Source: CBDAQA01 sp965247815
GTDB taxonomy: Bacteria; Planctomycetota; Phycisphaerae; Tepidisphaerales; Tepidisphaeraceae
DNA length: 64,000 nucleotides
Assembly: GCA_965247815.1 (NCBI GenBank)
Contig: CBDFHW010000031.1
Span: 62,001 to 126,000, forward strand
Direction of reading: 5' to 3'
In this document: one piece after another, positions 42,219 to 49,659 of the stretch
Layout of the letters: each line of letters opens with the position of its first letter
How positions within the stretch are numbered: the first letter of the stretch is position 1
Notes under the pieces: model-generated
Seen by the model: the letters and a program-made list of their open reading frames with translations, nothing else
Told to the model about the DNA's origin: nothing
The model's database searches: none
Made by a program: the position numbers and the translations under genes

Positions 42219-42830
42219 ATGGCCCTCATCGACAAAATCTTCGGCAAGAAAAAATCCCTCAGCGAGCTGGATAAAACCGAGCTGCGCAAGGAAGAAATCC
42301 TTCTCACCAAGCACCGCGACAAGCTGTTCAAGAAGATCGAAACCATCAGCACCCAGAAGCAGGCGATCTTCAAACAAGGCGCGACCCAGAAATCGCCCGA
42401 GCTGCGCAAGGCGCTCGCGCAGGATTTCGAACTGAAGACACAGGAACAGATGATGACCGCCCGCGAGTTGAACTTGCGGAGCAAGGAGCTTTTGACGGTT
42501 AGCCGGCTGCGGATGATCCGCGAGAACAACCAGTCCGGCCGGGCCCTGGGCCGGTTGAACGTCACGGACAAAGACGTCGCGAAGATCGCCGGGTTGATCG
42601 AGGACGACAACGTCAGCCAGGACATGTACCGCGACCGGCTCGACACGCTGCTGGAGCTCGGGGCCGAGGGCGATAAATCCGCCTTGGAATCGGCCGGCCT
42701 TTCCGGCGCGGGGCAGGAACTGATGAACATCTGGAACGACCTCGACCGCGGCGCGGTCAAGCACGACCAGGCGTACGAGCAGGCCGACCAGGCGGTGAAG
42801 CGGAAAAGCGCCGCCGCGGGGGAGGTGTGA
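42219..42830 (+). CDS. ESCRT-III/PspA-like coiled-coil protein
   Basis: The 203-residue protein begins MALIDKIFGKKKSLSELDK, like the module at 40679 (MPLIDRMKALFARKGETEKK) and the protein at 43314 (MGLFKSKDERRIEREMK). It continues as long charged helices: LLTKHRDKLFKKIETISTQ, LAQDFELKTQEQMMTAREL, and SRLRMIRENNQSGRALGRL. Leu/Met positions repeat at heptad spacing. The C-terminal third (DVAKIAGLIEDDNVSQDMY, GLSGAGQELMNIWNDLDRG) is more acidic. There is no membrane segment. I read it as a member of the PspA/Vipp1/ESCRT-III superfamily by layout, not by a decisive motif. Its stop overlaps the next start as TGATG. Confidence 0.62.
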   Translation: MALIDKIFGKKKSLSELDKTELRKEEILLTKHRDKLFKKIETISTQKQAIFKQGATQKSPELRKALAQDFELKTQEQMMTARELNLRSKELLTVSRLRMIRENNQSGRALGRLNVTDKDVAKIAGLIEDDNVSQDMYRDRLDTLLELGAEGDKSALESAGLSGAGQELMNIWNDLDRGAVKHDQAYEQADQAVKRKSAAAGEV

Positions 42831-43072
42831 TGCGTGTGGGCTTAATTGTTCTTTACGCCAGAGGAGTTTGCATCGCAATCATGCTCGTGTCGGCGTGGCT
42901 AGGAACTAAATGTTACCCGCAAGATGAAGACGGTGGATGGTTTTTTTATCCCGGGATGTTCGCAGTGATTGCGTTTTTTGCCGTCGGTTGGTTATCCCTA
43001 TTTTTTAATTACAGAAGCAGGCAACGGGCTAAATGGCAAGATTGCACCGTAACAACGCCGCCGAATGGGTAA
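42830..43072 (+). CDS. Small two-helix membrane protein
   Basis: The 80-residue protein has two membrane helices (LIVLYARGVCIAIMLVSAWL and YPGMFAVIAFFAVGWLSLFF) with a short loop DEDGGWFF, and a polar tail. Its ATG shares one base with the stop of the coiled-coil gene, and GGGGGAGGTG lies just upstream, so translation is coupled. Codon use is less GC-rich than its neighbours. It could be the membrane anchor of the coiled-coil proteins, by position only. Confidence 0.65.
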   Translation: MRVGLIVLYARGVCIAIMLVSAWLGTKCYPQDEDGGWFFYPGMFAVIAFFAVGWLSLFFNYRSRQRAKWQDCTVTTPPNG

Positions 43073-43197
43073 TGGTGATCGTGCTGATGCCGTTCGTCTG
43101 GATCGCGAGAATGCTGCGTCGGTCCCGCGTTAAATCGCAGGAACCTGTTCGATCGAAAGCAATGATCGAAGGACTTCCACCGCGTACGATGAATTGA
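43033..43197 (+). CDS. Possible 54-residue membrane peptide
   Basis: The frame starts MARLHRNNAAEWVMVIVLMP and continues FVWIARMLRRSR, one hydrophobic helix followed by a basic tail. It overlaps the end of the preceding small membrane gene by 40 bases and has no clear ribosome-binding site. It is supported mainly by its protein-like pattern and position in the operon. Confidence 0.35.
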   Translation: MARLHRNNAAEWVMVIVLMPFVWIARMLRRSRVKSQEPVRSKAMIEGLPPRTMN

Positions 43198-43201
43198 AAA
43201 G

Positions 43202-43290
43202 AAGTTTTGACCACCGATGACACTGATCAGCACGGATAAGACAGAACCGGCTTCTATCCGTGTATTCCGTGCTATCCGTGGTTAAATTTT
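43202..43290. repeat. Imperfect inverted repeat (ACCACGGAT-type)
   Basis: gaccaccgatgacactgatc with agcacggata on the left and cgtgctatccgtggttaaat on the right form imperfect inverted arms. Similar accacggat/atccgtggt arms are common in planctomycete intergenic DNA. It lies between the small membrane genes and the third coiled-coil gene. Confidence 0.5.
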
Positions 43291-43313
43291 TTCTGGCTTG
43301 TAAAAGGATCATA

Positions 43314-43916
43314 ATGGGTTTGTTCAAGTCCAAAGACGAACGCCGCATCGAGCGTGAGATGAAAATCCGCGCCGGGCTTCGCAGCATCGAGCGGTCGATC
43401 CGGCAGCAGGAAAAGTTCGCCGAGGACTTCGTCAAGAACGCCCAGCACGCGCAGAAGATCGGCGACAAGGGGCAATACGCGTTCATCCGCAGCGCGCTGA
43501 AGCGCACGGCGGCCGTGAAGAAGATGCTCGAACGGCAACTGCTCAGCATGAAAAACGCGATGCTGATCCAGCAGCAGGCGCAGGCCAGCCAGCAGTTCGC
43601 CGAGAGCATGACGCTGATGGCCGGCGAGATCAGCCGAATCTTCGGCGAGATGGACCTGACCAAAACCCAGGGCCAGTGGGAACGGGCTGTGTCGCAGGCC
43701 GGGTCGCTGGAAGAGCGGATGGACGTCTTCCTCGACAGCATGGAACAGTCCGCCACCACCGGCACGATCACCGCGAACGAAGACCTCGTCAGCGACGACG
43801 AGATCGACCGCATGATCCAGGCGGACGTGCTGGCCGCGGAGAAAACCGAACTCGGCAAGCTCGATCAACTGGAAAGCGAGATCGCGAAAGAGCTGGGGGC
43901 GAAGCAGAAAGACTGA
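43314..43916 (+). CDS. Snf7/CHMP-like (ESCRT-III-like) protein
   Basis: The 200-residue all-helical protein starts MGLFKSKDERRIEREMK and has a strongly basic first half with ESCRT-III spacing: RAGLRSIERSIRQQEKFAED, KIGDKGQYAFIRSALKRT then AAVKKMLERQLLSMKNAML. A middle helix follows (FAESMTLMAGEISRIFGEMD) and SLEERMDVFLDSMEQSATTG. The last third is acidic (NEDLVSDDEIDRMIQADVL). The basic core plus acidic tail and the position of the MDVFLDSME helix resemble eukaryotic CHMP1/CHMP2 and archaeal CdvB more than PspA. No membrane segment is present. A role in membrane remodelling is inference. AGGAT precedes the ATG at 43314. Confidence 0.68.
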   Translation: MGLFKSKDERRIEREMKIRAGLRSIERSIRQQEKFAEDFVKNAQHAQKIGDKGQYAFIRSALKRTAAVKKMLERQLLSMKNAMLIQQQAQASQQFAESMTLMAGEISRIFGEMDLTKTQGQWERAVSQAGSLEERMDVFLDSMEQSATTGTITANEDLVSDDEIDRMIQADVLAAEKTELGKLDQLESEIAKELGAKQKD

Positions 43917-43919
43917 TCG

Positions 43920-44150
43920 TTCAAACTCGAATGACGAAATTCGAATGACGAATCAATGACGAAACTCGAATGACCGAATGCAACCATCGGGTCGACGCAA
44001 ACACTGTTCGTAAGTGATCCCATTTTAGCCCGGCGTGAATACACGCCGGGTTGACGTCGGAATGGCAAGACAGGTCATTCGCGAAAATAAAACGATTCGC
44101 AGCGCAAGCGTAAACCCGGCGTGTGCTCACGCCGGCCTAAATGGGGTGTT
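43920..44150. repeat. AATGACGAA-type direct repeats and REP family 2 unit
   Basis: Several copies of cgaatgacgaa lie at 43928-43975. tttagcccggcgtgaataca (from 44026) and cccggcgtgtgctcacgccg (from 44115) are the two ends of another REP family 2 unit. No gene is seen in this gap. Confidence 0.7.
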
Positions 44151-44167
44151 CGACACGTCGCGTTCTT

Positions 44168-44557
44168 TTACCCGGCTTTTAACCCGATCGCGCTGGCGGT
44201 GGCGTGGGTTTCAATGTGGCTGATGCTGATGTGCCATCGGGCGATGCCCTGCTCGGTGGCGATCCGGAGCGATTCGCCGGTCAACACAATTTTCGGTTGG
44301 CCGCTGGGTTCCTTGGTTACTTCGACGTCGGTCCAGGCGATGCCGCCGCGCCATCCGGTGCCCAGCACTTTCAGCACCGCTTCCTTCGCGGCGAATCGGC
44401 CGGCCAGGTGTTCGTAATATCGCTTGGGGCTGCGGGCGCAATACGCCTGCTCGGCGGCCGTGAAGCAGCGGTCGAGAAACCGCTGGCCGTGCTCGTCCAC
44501 CAGCTGCTTGATGCGAGCAGTTTCGACGATGTCTATGCCGTGACCGAGGATGGGCAT
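44168..44557 (-). CDS. acpS: Holo-[acyl-carrier-protein] synthase
   Basis: AcpS transfers 4'-phosphopantetheine from CoA to apo-ACP for fatty acid synthesis. The 129-residue protein has the AcpS-type PPTase motifs: ILGHGIDIVETARI with the Mg-binding Asp, RCFTAAEQAYC, and LAGRFAAKEAVLKVLGTG with the Lys-Glu pair, ending with HISISHIETHATASAIG. Length matches the 120-130 residue trimeric AcpS group. It stands between two repeat-rich gaps. Confidence 0.95.
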   Translation of the reverse strand: MPILGHGIDIVETARIKQLVDEHGQRFLDRCFTAAEQAYCARSPKRYYEHLAGRFAAKEAVLKVLGTGWRGGIAWTDVEVTKEPSGQPKIVLTGESLRIATEQGIARWHISISHIETHATASAIGLKAG

Positions 44558-44574
44558 GGGGGAAAATCCGAAAT

Positions 44575-44757
44575 CCGAAGCTCGAAATCCGAATCAAATC
44601 AGAATGACGAAATTCGAATGACGAACCAAATTCCAATGAACAAATGACGAAACAAATGCCTTCGAATCGGTGACTATCGTGATCTGCACAGTATTCGTTT
44701 CGTCATTTTCTCATTCGTCATTGATTCGTCATTCGAATTTCGTCATTCGAATTTATC
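44575..44757. repeat. Repeat-rich region with AATTCGAATGACGAA inverted copies
   Basis: ccgaagctcgaaatccgaat and aatgacgaaattcgaatgac on the left, and tcgtcattcgaatttcgtca on the right (near 44728-44750), form a large imperfect inverted repeat. The same words recur at 43928-43975 and 50955-51000. It fills the space between acpS and the aldo/keto reductase. Confidence 0.6.
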
Positions 44758-45829
44758 AAGCGATCAGCACCGGCGCCGGGACATATCCGCTGCGGACCGA
44801 CCCGCTCAGTTCCACGCTGCTTTTCAGGTTGCACGGATGTGCGTCCGGCCCCAGGCCGAAGTCGTTGGCGTAATCTTCTGCCAGCTGTTTCATCTCGGCA
44901 AAGGTCAGGTTCGGTTTGTCGCACGACTCGGCCGCTTCCTTGATCTCGTGCTCGTTCAAGAAAGTGCCGGTGATGCTGGTCAGGGCCGGCTGCTGCAGCA
45001 GCCATTTGCAGGCCAGCTGGTGCACCGTCATGCCGTGGTCGGTCGCGTAATGGCGGACCAGTTCCAGCTTTTTCAAACCGTAGATTTTCCAGGACTGGTC
45101 GCGAAATTTGCGGTGGTCGCTTTCCCCGATCGTCGTGTCGATCTTGACGACGTCTTTCAGGATCGAGCTGTTGTCGTGCACCCGCGCCATCACGCCCGCG
45201 CGGTACGAGTGTGCCGCTTCGCAGAACTCCCGGCCGGGGTTTTGTTCGAACAGGTTGTAGACCGTCTGCACGGCTTTGGCGCCGTGTTCGATGACGGCTT
45301 CGACGCCTTCCTCGCGCCAGCCGATCGCCGGTCCCAGGCTCACGCCCCAGACTTTGATTTTGCCCTCGGCTTTCAGTTTCTCCAGCTCGGCGAACGTGTC
45401 GTCGCGGAACTGCGGCCTTTTAATGTTGTGGGCCATGTACAGATCGACGTGGTCGGTCCCGAGCCGCTGCAGAGATTTCTCGAGCGACGACCGCATAAAT
45501 GCCGGCGAAAAATCCTGACGCCGCTCGCGGTGACTGCCGGCTTCGCCCGGGTCGCTGTAGAAGTCGTAGCCGAACTTGCTGCCGATCTCGATCTGGTCGC
45601 GGCGAAGCCCGGACGTTTTCAGCCATTTTCCGAAGACGGTTTCGGCGCGGCCGTTACCGTAGGCGTCACCGTTGTCGAAGAACGTGATCCCCTGTTCGTA
45701 GCTGAACCGGCAGATCTCGGCCGCGCGGTCGTCGGTGTAGTGACCCCACCAGTCGACGCCGAAAATCCAGCACCCGAGCGAGATCGCGGAAACTTCCAGT
45801 TGCGTGTCACCAAATGATCGGCGTTGCAT
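44756..45829 (-). CDS. Aldo/keto reductase
   Basis: The 357-residue NADPH-dependent reductase has the AKR barrel and catalytic tetrad: Asp and Tyr in FFDNGDAYGNGRAETV, Lys in GSKFGYDF, and His in YMAHNIKRP. The C-terminal cofactor segment is degenerate. It belongs to the YgcC/Tas-like family acting on small aldehydes or sugars; the substrate is unknown. The ATG at 45829 (MQRRSFGDTQLEVSAISLG) matches the usual start MxxRxLGxTxLxVSxIxLG. It is divergent from the SGNH hydrolase gene. Confidence 0.9.
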   Translation of the reverse strand: MQRRSFGDTQLEVSAISLGCWIFGVDWWGHYTDDRAAEICRFSYEQGITFFDNGDAYGNGRAETVFGKWLKTSGLRRDQIEIGSKFGYDFYSDPGEAGSHRERRQDFSPAFMRSSLEKSLQRLGTDHVDLYMAHNIKRPQFRDDTFAELEKLKAEGKIKVWGVSLGPAIGWREEGVEAVIEHGAKAVQTVYNLFEQNPGREFCEAAHSYRAGVMARVHDNSSILKDVVKIDTTIGESDHRKFRDQSWKIYGLKKLELVRHYATDHGMTVHQLACKWLLQQPALTSITGTFLNEHEIKEAAESCDKPNLTFAEMKQLAEDYANDFGLGPDAHPCNLKSSVELSGSVRSGYVPAPVLIA

Positions 45830-45987
45830 GTTCGGTCGTCCAAGCAGAAAAAGTCCCGCCGGTGGTGGTCGCTTCAACGAACCCATCCGGCCGGCGTTAT
45901 AGATTGTAGAGCAAGACGCTCCGCCCGTCTCATGTTAGAGTCGCCTTCAGAGTTTTACATACCCCGATCGAACGAGGAAACCGCCGC

Positions 45988-47262
45988 ATGAAATTCAAAC
46001 ACTCCGCCGCCGTGCTGCTCGCCGCTGTTTTGGGCGCTTCGAATTATTCCTTCGCCCAGCAGGCCGCGTCGGCCGGCGTGAAACCGGGTGATGTGCTGGC
46101 GGTGTGCGGCGATTCGATCACCGAGCAGCATTTGTACTCGTCCGACATTGAAGCCTATCTGGCCATGTGCAAACCGGTCGACGGGGTTCGCACCGAGCAG
46201 TTCGGGTGGGGCGGTGAAACGGCCGAGGGGTTCAAGAACAAAATGCCCCGGTTCATGCTGCCGTTCGGAGGCACCGTCGCGACCACCTGTTACGGAATGA
46301 ACGACGGGCATTACGGCCCGCTCACCGATGCGACCGCCACCTGGTACCGCAACAACACCGTCGCGGTGGTCGAGGACCTGAAAAAGTCGGGCGTCCATTT
46401 CATCGTGCTCGGGTCGCCCGGGGCAGTCGATTCCGACACCTATCGCAAGGGCCCCGAGCAGGCCGAGGTGTATAACAAAACGCTGGCCGGGCTGCGGGAT
46501 ATCGACCGTGAGGTCGCCGCCCAGCAGGGGATCGCGTTCGCCGACGTGCACCAGGCCATGATGGAGGCGATGACCAAGGCGAAGGAAAAATACGGCAAGA
46601 AATACGTGTTCGCCGGCGGGGACGGAGTTCACCCCGGTGCCAACGGGCATCTCGTGATGGCCTACGCGTATCTGAAAGCGCTCGGGTTCGACGGGAACAT
46701 CGGCACCATCACGGTCGACATGGCCGGCAACACCGCGCAGGCGACCGAAGGGCACAAGGTTATGTCCGTGAACGCCGGTGTGGTCGCGCTCGAAAGCACG
46801 CGGTACCCGTTCTGCTTCACCGGTGACCCGAAGGCGTCGGATGCCACCACGGGCATGATCGAATTCATTCCGTTTAACGAAGACCTGAACCGGTTCAAGC
46901 TGGTGGTGACCAACCCCGGTGCGGAGAAGGTGAAAGTCACGTTCGGCGACTCGAGCAAGGAATTTGCCGCCGCGGACCTGGCCAAGGGGATCAACCTGGC
47001 GGCGGAGTTTCTGAACAACCCGTTCAGCAAACCGTTCGCGACCGTGATGGAACGCATTCACCAGAAGCAGAATATCGAGACCATGCTGACCAAGAATTTT
47101 TACAATTCGATCCCCGAGTTCGAAAAAGCATTCCCCGGCACCGAAGAGGCTTACGCGGCGGTCGAAAAACCGATTCAGAACTTGATTGCCGCCAACTCCA
47201 AATCAGTCGGCACGCTCGCGGCCCCGGTGCAGTACCAGATCAAGCTCGAAGCGGTGAAATAA
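45988..47262 (+). CDS. Secreted SGNH/GDSL-family hydrolase
   Basis: The 424-residue protein starts with a signal peptide (MKFKHSAAVLLAAVLGASNY then SFAQQ). The SGNH blocks are in order: AVCGDSITEQ (Ser nucleophile), FGWGGETAEGF (Gly), YGMNDGHYGP (Asn) and GGDGVHPGANGH (Asp-x-x-His). A C-terminal extension of about 170 residues with beta-rich pattern follows. It is likely an extracytoplasmic esterase, such as a carbohydrate deacetylase. The substrate cannot be told. Confidence 0.9.
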   Translation: MKFKHSAAVLLAAVLGASNYSFAQQAASAGVKPGDVLAVCGDSITEQHLYSSDIEAYLAMCKPVDGVRTEQFGWGGETAEGFKNKMPRFMLPFGGTVATTCYGMNDGHYGPLTDATATWYRNNTVAVVEDLKKSGVHFIVLGSPGAVDSDTYRKGPEQAEVYNKTLAGLRDIDREVAAQQGIAFADVHQAMMEAMTKAKEKYGKKYVFAGGDGVHPGANGHLVMAYAYLKALGFDGNIGTITVDMAGNTAQATEGHKVMSVNAGVVALESTRYPFCFTGDPKASDATTGMIEFIPFNEDLNRFKLVVTNPGAEKVKVTFGDSSKEFAAADLAKGINLAAEFLNNPFSKPFATVMERIHQKQNIETMLTKNFYNSIPEFEKAFPGTEEAYAAVEKPIQNLIAANSKSVGTLAAPVQYQIKLEAVK

Positions 47263-47296
47263 GCTACAGTGGGACGGTACCCGGATGGAATGTGTT

Positions 47297-47668
47297 ATGA
47301 ATCCGCAGCGACCCTGTCCCCGTTGTACCCAGCCGCTGCCGCAGGCGGCATTGTTCTGCCGGCGGTGCGGGGTCGCGGTGCGACCGGGGTCGGCCGCGGG
47401 GCGGTTCGTGCCGCCACCGCTCCCGCGGAGGCCCTCGGGGCTCCGCTGGGCGCTGCCGACCGCTGTGCTCGCAGTGTTGCTGTCAGTGGCGGTGGGGCAG
47501 ATGTTCTGGCGGATGGACGGCTACGTCCCGGCGACCGCCGTCGGGCAGAGCGGCGGCTTTGAAATAGTGCAAACCGGCCAGACCCTGCCGGCTTCACCGG
47601 CCGAGGCGATTCACGATGTCATCCGCGAGTACGACCGGTCGCATTACGATTCGCGCAAGCACCGTTAG
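47297..47668 (+). CDS. Zinc-ribbon membrane protein
   Basis: The 123-residue protein opens with a zinc ribbon CPRCTQPLPQAALFCRRCG and then has one membrane helix (LPTAVLAVLLSVAVGQMFW) and a short outer domain ending REYDRSHYDSRKH. It resembles in layout the zinc-ribbon membrane proteins at 38285 and 38624. The start is the ATG at 47297; 47285 is an in-frame alternative. The function is unknown. Confidence 0.72.
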   Translation: MNPQRPCPRCTQPLPQAALFCRRCGVAVRPGSAAGRFVPPPLPRRPSGLRWALPTAVLAVLLSVAVGQMFWRMDGYVPATAVGQSGGFEIVQTGQTLPASPAEAIHDVIREYDRSHYDSRKHR

Positions 47669-47708
47669 TCTGTTTGCCTTTCGCCCCCGCTCGCGTAAAA
47701 CCTGACGC

Positions 47709-48665
47709 GTGGCTGACCTCTCGACCAATCTTGCCGGGCTTAAACTTCCGAACCCGACGATGACCTGCTCCGGCACCTGCGGGTACGCGTTCGAGTACGC
47801 CGACTTTATGGACCTGTCGCAACTCGGCGGGTTTGTCACCAAGTCGATCACCCGCGAAGAACGGCCCGGCAACGAGCCGACCCGCGTCGTCGAAACCCGC
47901 GCGGGAATGCTCAACGCGATCGGGCTGGCCAACGTGGGGCTCCGGCGTTTTCTAACCGAAAAAGTCCCGCTGCTGCAGAAAATGCCCTGCCCGGTGATCG
48001 TCAATGTCGCGGGGCACAGCTACGACGATTACGTCGAAACCGTCGCCGCGATGAACGACCTGGTCTGCGTCGCTGCCGTGGAATTGAACGTCTCCTGCCC
48101 CAATGTGAAAGACGGTTTGACGTTCGGCACGCACCCCGGCCGGTTGAAGGAACTGGTCACCGAGGTGAAAAAAGTGCTGCCGGGCAAACCGCTGATGGTG
48201 AAGCTGTCGCCGAACGTCGAAGACATCACGCAGATCGCCCGGGCGGCCGTCGAAGGCGGGGCGAATATTTTGTCGATGGTGAACACCTTCACCGCCATGG
48301 CGATCGACCTGCACAAGCGTCGCCCGCGGCTGGCGAACGTCACCGGCGGGCTATCCGGCCCGGCGATCAAACCGATCGCCCTGCACCTTGTCAGCCGGGT
48401 GTATCGCAACGTGGCGAAGCATGCGAACGTGCCGATCGTCGGCATGGGGGGTGTGCAATACTGGCAGGACGCGGCCGAGTTTATCCTCGCCGGCGCGACC
48501 GCGGTCGCCGTCGGCACGGCGTTGTTCGTCGATCCCGCGACGCCGAACAAGATTTGCACGGGGTTGGACGACTGGTTGAAAAAACAGGGAGTCGATCGGC
48601 TGGCCGAACTGGTCGGCGCGCTCGAACTGCCCGGGGACCAGCCACGACAGGCCCCGTATCCCTGA
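47709..48665 (+). CDS. pyrD: Dihydroorotate dehydrogenase, class 1
   Basis: The enzyme oxidises dihydroorotate to orotate in pyrimidine synthesis. The 318-residue FMN barrel has NLAGLKLPNPTMTCSGTCGY at the start, VTKSITREERPGN, AIGLANVGL, VELNVSCPNVKDG with the class 1 catalytic Cys, LMVKLSPNVEDI and VGMGGVQYWQDAAEFILAGA for FMN phosphate. The Cys base marks class 1B (or 1A), not the membrane class 2. The start is a GTG at 47709. The PyrK partner of class 1B is not in the window. Confidence 0.93.
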   Translation: MADLSTNLAGLKLPNPTMTCSGTCGYAFEYADFMDLSQLGGFVTKSITREERPGNEPTRVVETRAGMLNAIGLANVGLRRFLTEKVPLLQKMPCPVIVNVAGHSYDDYVETVAAMNDLVCVAAVELNVSCPNVKDGLTFGTHPGRLKELVTEVKKVLPGKPLMVKLSPNVEDITQIARAAVEGGANILSMVNTFTAMAIDLHKRRPRLANVTGGLSGPAIKPIALHLVSRVYRNVAKHANVPIVGMGGVQYWQDAAEFILAGATAVAVGTALFVDPATPNKICTGLDDWLKKQGVDRLAELVGALELPGDQPRQAPYP

Positions 48666-48966
48666 ACCCGCCCGAACGTCCGGGAATATCTCGGTTCGGC
48701 GGTCCGGGTAAATCCCCGCACATATTGCAGTCAAGTTACGCAAGAATCATCGCCGCTGCGCCCGTCCGTTAATACCGACGCGACCAGCGCAGAAGGGCCA
48801 TTGCGCGATGTATTTCGAAACTCATGAAAATTGGGGCGGCGTGATTTCGACACCGGGTTCACCCGATACATAAAAAGTGTAGTGGGTCGAAACAGGCGAC
48901 CGGTGTGCTCATTTGTTCCCGGGTCCGGGTCGCAATTGCGGGTGTTTTTTTTCGGTGGGGACGGCC
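48666..48966. other. Intergenic region, no gene seen
   Basis: The 301-base gap between pyrD and the PilZ gene contains no convincing frame. A small hairpin (cgggttcacccg near 48856) is present. I looked for a tmRNA or c-di-GMP riboswitch because of its place before a PilZ gene, but saw neither clearly. Confidence 0.4.
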
Positions 48967-49437
48967 ATGCGAGTTTCGGTAGAACTCTACGATCAGATCG
49001 TATCGGCTCTGCGATCTGACAAGAGCGGGGACAAGGACAAGCGGCGCGAGCCGCGGGTGGGCCTAACCGGCGAAGCCAATCTGATCACCGTCGGTGCCGA
49101 CGGTAAACGGCTGGCCGGGACCGTGCGCATTCGCGACGTCTCCCCGGGCGGGATCGGATTGTTCTTCAATCAACCGCTCGAAAAAGGGCAGCGGTTCGTG
49201 CTGCAACTGGAAGCGATGAACGGTGACCGGCTGTGGCTCGTCTGCCACGCGGCTCACACCAAGAAAATCGAAGGCGGGCGGTTCCTGGTAGGCGCGCGGG
49301 TGGCCCAGGTGATGCGGGCGGACCAGATCAAGCAGGTGGAAGCGCAGACCGCCGCCTCGTCACGCCGGGTCGCCCGCGCCGAATCGCCTGTTGACCTGGC
49401 CGATGTGGCGCGGTTGTCCAAGGCCATTCTGGGCTGA
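48967..49437 (+). CDS. PilZ-domain protein
   Basis: The 156-residue protein carries a PilZ c-di-GMP-binding domain: the RREPRVGLTGEANLI region has the RxxxR-type element and VRIRDVSPGGIGLFFNQPL the (D/N)xSxxG element. The rest is a beta barrel (FVLQLEAMNGDRLWLVC, FLVGARVAQV) plus a helical C-tail. It is likely a cytoplasmic c-di-GMP effector controlling motility or surface matrix. The ATG at 48967 is preceded by GGGGAC. It stands alone before enolase. Confidence 0.88.
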   Translation: MRVSVELYDQIVSALRSDKSGDKDKRREPRVGLTGEANLITVGADGKRLAGTVRIRDVSPGGIGLFFNQPLEKGQRFVLQLEAMNGDRLWLVCHAAHTKKIEGGRFLVGARVAQVMRADQIKQVEAQTAASSRRVARAESPVDLADVARLSKAILG

Positions 49438-49511
49438 GACTCTGCTCTGTTTTCCAATCGATTCCTCAATTAACGCCCCGTTGCTGCCGTAAGAATGCGA
49501 CCCCGCGCGCG

Positions 49512-49539
49512 TTGACACCGGTTGCCCGCCGCTTAGACT
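49512..49539 (+). promoter_or_regulatory. Candidate promoter of eno
   Basis: TTGACA (49512-49517) and TAGACT (49534-49539) are 16 bases apart, about 120 bases upstream of the eno start. The -35 box is a perfect consensus. Confidence 0.5.
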
Positions 49540-49659
49540 TCCACGCTTTCGCCGCGTTATAAAGACCGGCTGCAGTCGAACCATCTAATCGTCCGATAAC
49601 CCTTAAAGGAACCGATTTCGCGCGACGAAGTTCTTCGTCGTCCGCTTCGGGCAAGTGAC

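Noticed and set aside
45955..47061. 368-codon frame antisense to the SGNH hydrolase
   Set aside because: No family pattern; the plus strand has a signal peptide and all four SGNH blocks.
48830..48960. tmRNA or c-di-GMP riboswitch before the PilZ gene
   Set aside because: A gatttcgac word and a small hairpin are present, but the gap is too short for a tmRNA and the riboswitch core was not found.
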